A DNA stretch of 64,000 bases. Origin: Iamia sp963728655 (GTDB lineage: Bacteria; Actinomycetota; Acidimicrobiia; Acidimicrobiales; Iamiaceae). Position 1 is the first letter of the stretch. Every line of letters begins with the position of its first letter. Under the pieces are notes generated by a model, which saw only the letters and a program-made list of their open reading frames with translations, did not search any database and was not told the origin of the DNA. This document shows positions 61,412 to 64,000 of this stretch, piece after piece. Where the stretch lies: NCBI GenBank assembly GCA_963728655.1, contig CAVSLD010000006.1, positions 1,240,001-1,304,000 on the forward strand, written 5' to 3'. Both the position numbers and the translations under genes were made by a program.

Positions 61412-62671
61412 TCAGGCGATGCCGCCGTAGGTGCCCACCGCCTCGGTGTCGACGTCGCCGAGGGGGACGTCGGCCAGGGCGGCGGCCAGGTCCTCGCCGA
61501 AGCGCTCGGCCACCTCGAGGTGGTAGGGCGAGAGCATCAGGTGCATGCCCTCCTGCTGGAGGTCGAGGTTCCAGCCTCGGGCGTCCATGGCCGCCCCCAC
61601 CGCGTTGTGGTCGCGACCGGGCGTGGTGATCTGCATCACCGGGGTGTCCGAGGCGGGGGCGATCTCGGCCCCGTCGGCCGCGTCGATGGCGGCGCGGAAG
61701 GCCCGGTTGGCGTCCGCCACCTTCTGGGTCATGGCCAGGAAGCCCGACTGCCCGAGGTGCATCAGCGACGCCCACGCCCCGGCGATGGGCGGGGCCGGGC
61801 GGGTGCCGGCCGGGGTGGAGCTGGCGTAGAGGCCGCCGGGCCAGTCGTCGTACCAGAAGTACTGGCGCTTGAGCAGGTCCCGGTCCCGGTAGAGGACCAG
61901 CGACGCACCCTTGAAGGCGTAGCCGTACTTGTGGATGTCGGCCGACATGGAGGTGACGCCCTCGACCCGGAAGTCCCAGGGCGGGACCGGTTCGCCGACC
62001 TGCTCCCAGAACGGCAGCAGGAAGCCCCCCAGGCAGGCGTCGACGTGGCAGAGGATCCCCCGCTCGTCGGCCAGCGCGGCGATGTCGGCCACGGGGTCGA
62101 TGGTCCCGTAGGGGTAGTTCGGGGCCGAGGCGACCAGCAGGGCGGTGCGGTTGTCGATCTTGTGCTCCACCGCCCCGGGGTCCACGCGCCCGTCGGCCTC
62201 GACCGCCACCTTGACCTGCTCGATGTCCAGGTACTCGCACGCCTTGGCGAAGGCCGGGTGCGCCGTCGACGGGGTGACGACCTTGGGCTCGGCGATGCCC
62301 CGGGCGTGGCGGGCCCACTCGCGGGCCGTGAGCACGGCGCAGAAGATGCTGTAGGTGCCGCCGGCGGTGACCGCCGCGCAGTCGGGGCCGGTGTGGACCA
62401 TGGCCCCGCCCATGGCGGCGAGGTCGAGCTCCATCTGGAGGAGGCTCGGGTAGCGCAGCGGGTTGAGGGCGTTCTCGTGCAGGTAGCGCTCGGCCACCTC
62501 GTGCAGGAGCGTCTCGTGGGCTGCGTCGCCCGGGTGGTACACGAGGCTGAAGGCCCGCCCGCCCCGCCAGTCGAGGTCGCCGGCCCGGGCCTCGTCGATG
62601 CGGCCCAGGATCTCGTCCGGGGTGAGGCCCTCGGCCGGGAGCGTGGTCGATCCGTCGTCGCTGCTGCTCAT
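61412..62671 (-). CDS. Group II PLP-dependent decarboxylase/lyase, sphingosine-1-phosphate-lyase-like
   Basis: Fold-type I PLP enzyme. The PLP lysine is in SADIHKYGYAFKG, which matches the THKYGFAPKG pattern of sphingosine-1-phosphate lyases better than that of glutamate decarboxylases. HVDACLGGFLLPF holds the Asp that pairs with the pyridine nitrogen, and TAGGTYSIFCAVLTARE the cofactor phosphate region. No membrane anchor is present, unlike eukaryotic S1P lyase. ATG at 62671 gives 419 residues. The true substrate is unknown; amino-acid decarboxylation is equally possible. Confidence 0.85.
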   Translation of the reverse strand: MSSSDDGSTTLPAEGLTPDEILGRIDEARAGDLDWRGGRAFSLVYHPGDAAHETLLHEVAERYLHENALNPLRYPSLLQMELDLAAMGGAMVHTGPDCAAVTAGGTYSIFCAVLTAREWARHARGIAEPKVVTPSTAHPAFAKACEYLDIEQVKVAVEADGRVDPGAVEHKIDNRTALLVASAPNYPYGTIDPVADIAALADERGILCHVDACLGGFLLPFWEQVGEPVPPWDFRVEGVTSMSADIHKYGYAFKGASLVLYRDRDLLKRQYFWYDDWPGGLYASSTPAGTRPAPPIAGAWASLMHLGQSGFLAMTQKVADANRAFRAAIDAADGAEIAPASDTPVMQITTPGRDHNAVGAAMDARGWNLDLQQEGMHLMLSPYHLEVAERFGEDLAAALADVPLGDVDTEAVGTYGGIA

Positions 62672-62678
62672 GGGGTCG

Positions 62679-62684
62679 ACGTTA
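62679..62684 (-). promoter_or_regulatory. Leaderless -10 box of the PLP decarboxylase gene (TAACGT)
   Basis: TAACGT ends seven bases before the ATG at 62671. Confidence 0.5.
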
Positions 62685-62817
62685 CGGGACAACCGCCCCC
62701 CACCGTGACGCCCGCCACGTCCCATCTCGTCGCGTCTCCCGGACCAGCGACCCGACGCGTCGCCGGATCAGCGCGATCGGTCGCTGCGTCGCCGGAGGCG
62801 CGGGCGACGAGGTCCGC

Positions 62818-63444
62818 TCAGCCGGTGAGGCCCTCGACGTAGTGGCGGCGGCAGAGCAGCTCGTAGGTGACGACGTCGCCGAAGAGGGGCGTCTCGGGGG
62901 CCTCGGTGTCGCCGATCACCACCGTCTCGCCCTCCCGGGTCATGGCCCCGTTCACCAGGCGGGCGTTGTGGGTGGCCCGGCGGCCGCACCAGCAGCGGGC
63001 CTCGACGCTGAGGGGCACGTGCTCGTCGGCCAGCTCCATCATCCGCTGGGTGCCCTCGAAGAGACGGCCCCGGAAGTCGGTGAGCAGGCCGTAGGCGAAC
63101 ACGTCGGCACCCAGCTCGTCGACGACGGCCCCGAGCTGGTCGACCTGGTCGGCTGCGTAGAACTGGACCTCGTCGCACACCAGGAAGTCGAGGGTGGCGT
63201 TGACCGCGGCGAACTCGTGGGCCATGGCCAGGAGGTCGACCTCGGGGGTGACCTCCACCGCCGGGCGGGAGACCCCCAGCCGGCTCGACACCGCGGTGCC
63301 ATCGCGGTCCAACAGGGTGCAGAGCACCCCGAGCAGGCCCCGTCGGGTGAGGTTGTGGTGCACCTGGAGGGCGACGGTGGACTTGCCCGAGCCCATGATC
63401 CCGTAGGAGAACCGGAGGACCCCCGGCGTCGTGGCGTCCCCCAC
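62818..63444 (-). CDS. tdk: Thymidine kinase
   Basis: Salvages thymidine to dTMP. GIMGSGKST is the P-loop, VCDEVQFY the Walker B region with the catalytic Glu, and CWCGRRA with CRRHY supply the zinc-binding cysteines of type II thymidine kinase. GTG at 63444 gives 208 residues with GGGAG eight bases upstream. It follows the flavin reductase by 13 bases and is probably co-transcribed. Confidence 0.95.
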   Translation of the reverse strand: MGDATTPGVLRFSYGIMGSGKSTVALQVHHNLTRRGLLGVLCTLLDRDGTAVSSRLGVSRPAVEVTPEVDLLAMAHEFAAVNATLDFLVCDEVQFYAADQVDQLGAVVDELGADVFAYGLLTDFRGRLFEGTQRMMELADEHVPLSVEARCWCGRRATHNARLVNGAMTREGETVVIGDTEAPETPLFGDVVTYELLCRRHYVEGLTG

Positions 63445-63457
63445 CGTGGCGCTCCCG

Positions 63458-63973
63458 TCAGCCGCCGTAGGACATGCGGGTGTCCTCCATGCGGAGGACC
63501 TCGGTGTCCTCCTCGGCCTGGAAGTCGGCGTCGACCACCTCGCCCACGAACAGGGTGTGGCCGCCACAGTCGACGCTCTGGCGGACCTCGCAGTCGACGT
63601 AGGCCGGCGCCTGGTCGAGGATCGGGCTGCCGGTGGCGCCGTCGTGGAACGGGAAGCCGTTGAGGGTCATGGCCTCGGCGTCGACCTCGACCGGCTTGGT
63701 GAACTTCCGGACCACGGCCCGGTCCTCCCGGGCGATGGTGTTGAGGCTGAAGGCCCCGCTGGCCTCGACCAGCTCGTGGGTGAGGGCGCTCTTCTCGACC
63801 CCCACGGCCACCAGCTTGGGGTCGAAGCTGACCTGGGTGACCCAGTTGATGGTCATGCCGTTGCGCCGGTCGCCGTCGCGGGCGCCCAGCACGTAGAGGC
63901 CGTAGGGGAACGACCACAGCACCCGCCGCCGGAGCTTGTCGTACTCCTCGCGGTCCTCGTCGGTGTCGCTCAC
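63458..63973 (-). CDS. Flavin reductase-like, FMN-binding domain protein
   Basis: Split-barrel flavoprotein of 171 residues. FPYGLYVLGARDGDRRNGMTINWVTQVSFDPKLVAVGV is the flavin-reductase domain start, and GAFSLNTIARED and VDCEVRQSVDCGGHTLFVGEV complete it. It probably reduces FMN with NAD(P)H for a monooxygenase, or acts as a stand-alone FMN protein. GAGGGG lies just before the GTG. The partner enzyme, if any, lies outside the window. Confidence 0.9.
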   Translation of the reverse strand: MSDTDEDREEYDKLRRRVLWSFPYGLYVLGARDGDRRNGMTINWVTQVSFDPKLVAVGVEKSALTHELVEASGAFSLNTIAREDRAVVRKFTKPVEVDAEAMTLNGFPFHDGATGSPILDQAPAYVDCEVRQSVDCGGHTLFVGEVVDADFQAEEDTEVLRMEDTRMSYGG

Positions 63974-64000
63974 CCCCTCGGGGAACGGTCCGATCGGTCC

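Overview
The window is very GC-rich with dense, short-spaced genes. It carries a complete Pup-proteasome locus, a fused CofG-CofH enzyme for coenzyme F420 (FbiC), a TatB-TatC pair and many GTG starts. Together these point to an actinobacterium (Actinomycetota). A lineage near the Acidimicrobiia (Iamia-like) is plausible, but that is inference from gene content and was not tested by a search. No tRNA, rRNA, CRISPR array, phage or insertion sequence was recognised.

Layout. 1-20.8 kb is mostly on the minus strand. Read in the direction of transcription it is: ttuB-ttuA-trmI-marP (tRNA T-loop modification and a membrane serine protease); mpa, dop, pup, a decayed membrane-protein gene, prcB, prcA and pafA (pupylation and the 20S proteasome); a methyltransferase, a DUF3866 gene, pafB-pafC (DNA-damage regulators), lepB, a Zn-ribbon gene and a small membrane gene; then tatB-tatC and a HelY-type helicase cut by the window edge. 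A ferredoxin gene and a GDPD gene sit on the opposite strand. 20.9-27.0 kb (minus) holds small membrane proteins, a LON-domain protein, an ADP-forming acyl-CoA synthetase, a truncated phosphotransferase remnant and a DUF222-HNH protein. 27.2-34.9 kb holds an epimerase, a TetR regulator, nagA, a FIST-domain protein and a very large multi-pass membrane protein. 34.9-41.5 kb holds a phosphotransferase, an aldehyde dehydrogenase and a pentose-phosphate set (transketolase, transaldolase, 6-phosphogluconolactonase). 41.6-49.9 kb is a signalling block: two Ser/Thr kinases with extracellular beta-propellers flank fbiC, followed by a kinase-less propeller paralog. 49.9-64 kb holds housekeeping and metabolic genes: LOG, ParA-like, a penicillin-binding protein, typA, GH13 glucosidase, RNase D, rhodanese, mobA, a PLP decarboxylase, tdk and flavin reductase.

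Two global signals stand out. First, at least 17 genes have a TANNNT hexamer ending 6-8 bases before a GTG or ATG start, which suggests widespread leaderless transcription; in several cases the upstream gene's TAG stop is part of the hexamer. Second, several conserved genes (helicase, transketolase, phosphotransferase, kinase 1 and the gene between pup and prcB) are interrupted by one-base indels, often in G/C runs. In housekeeping genes this looks more like sequence error than decay, and it should be checked before any gene is called dead.

How the genes work together. Pup is deamidated by Dop, ligated by PafA, and unfolded by Mpa into the PrcBA core, while PafBC couples this locus to DNA-damage transcription. 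TtuA, TtuB and TrmI plausibly thiolate U54 and methylate A58 of tRNA. The kinase-propeller proteins look like one-component surface sensors.
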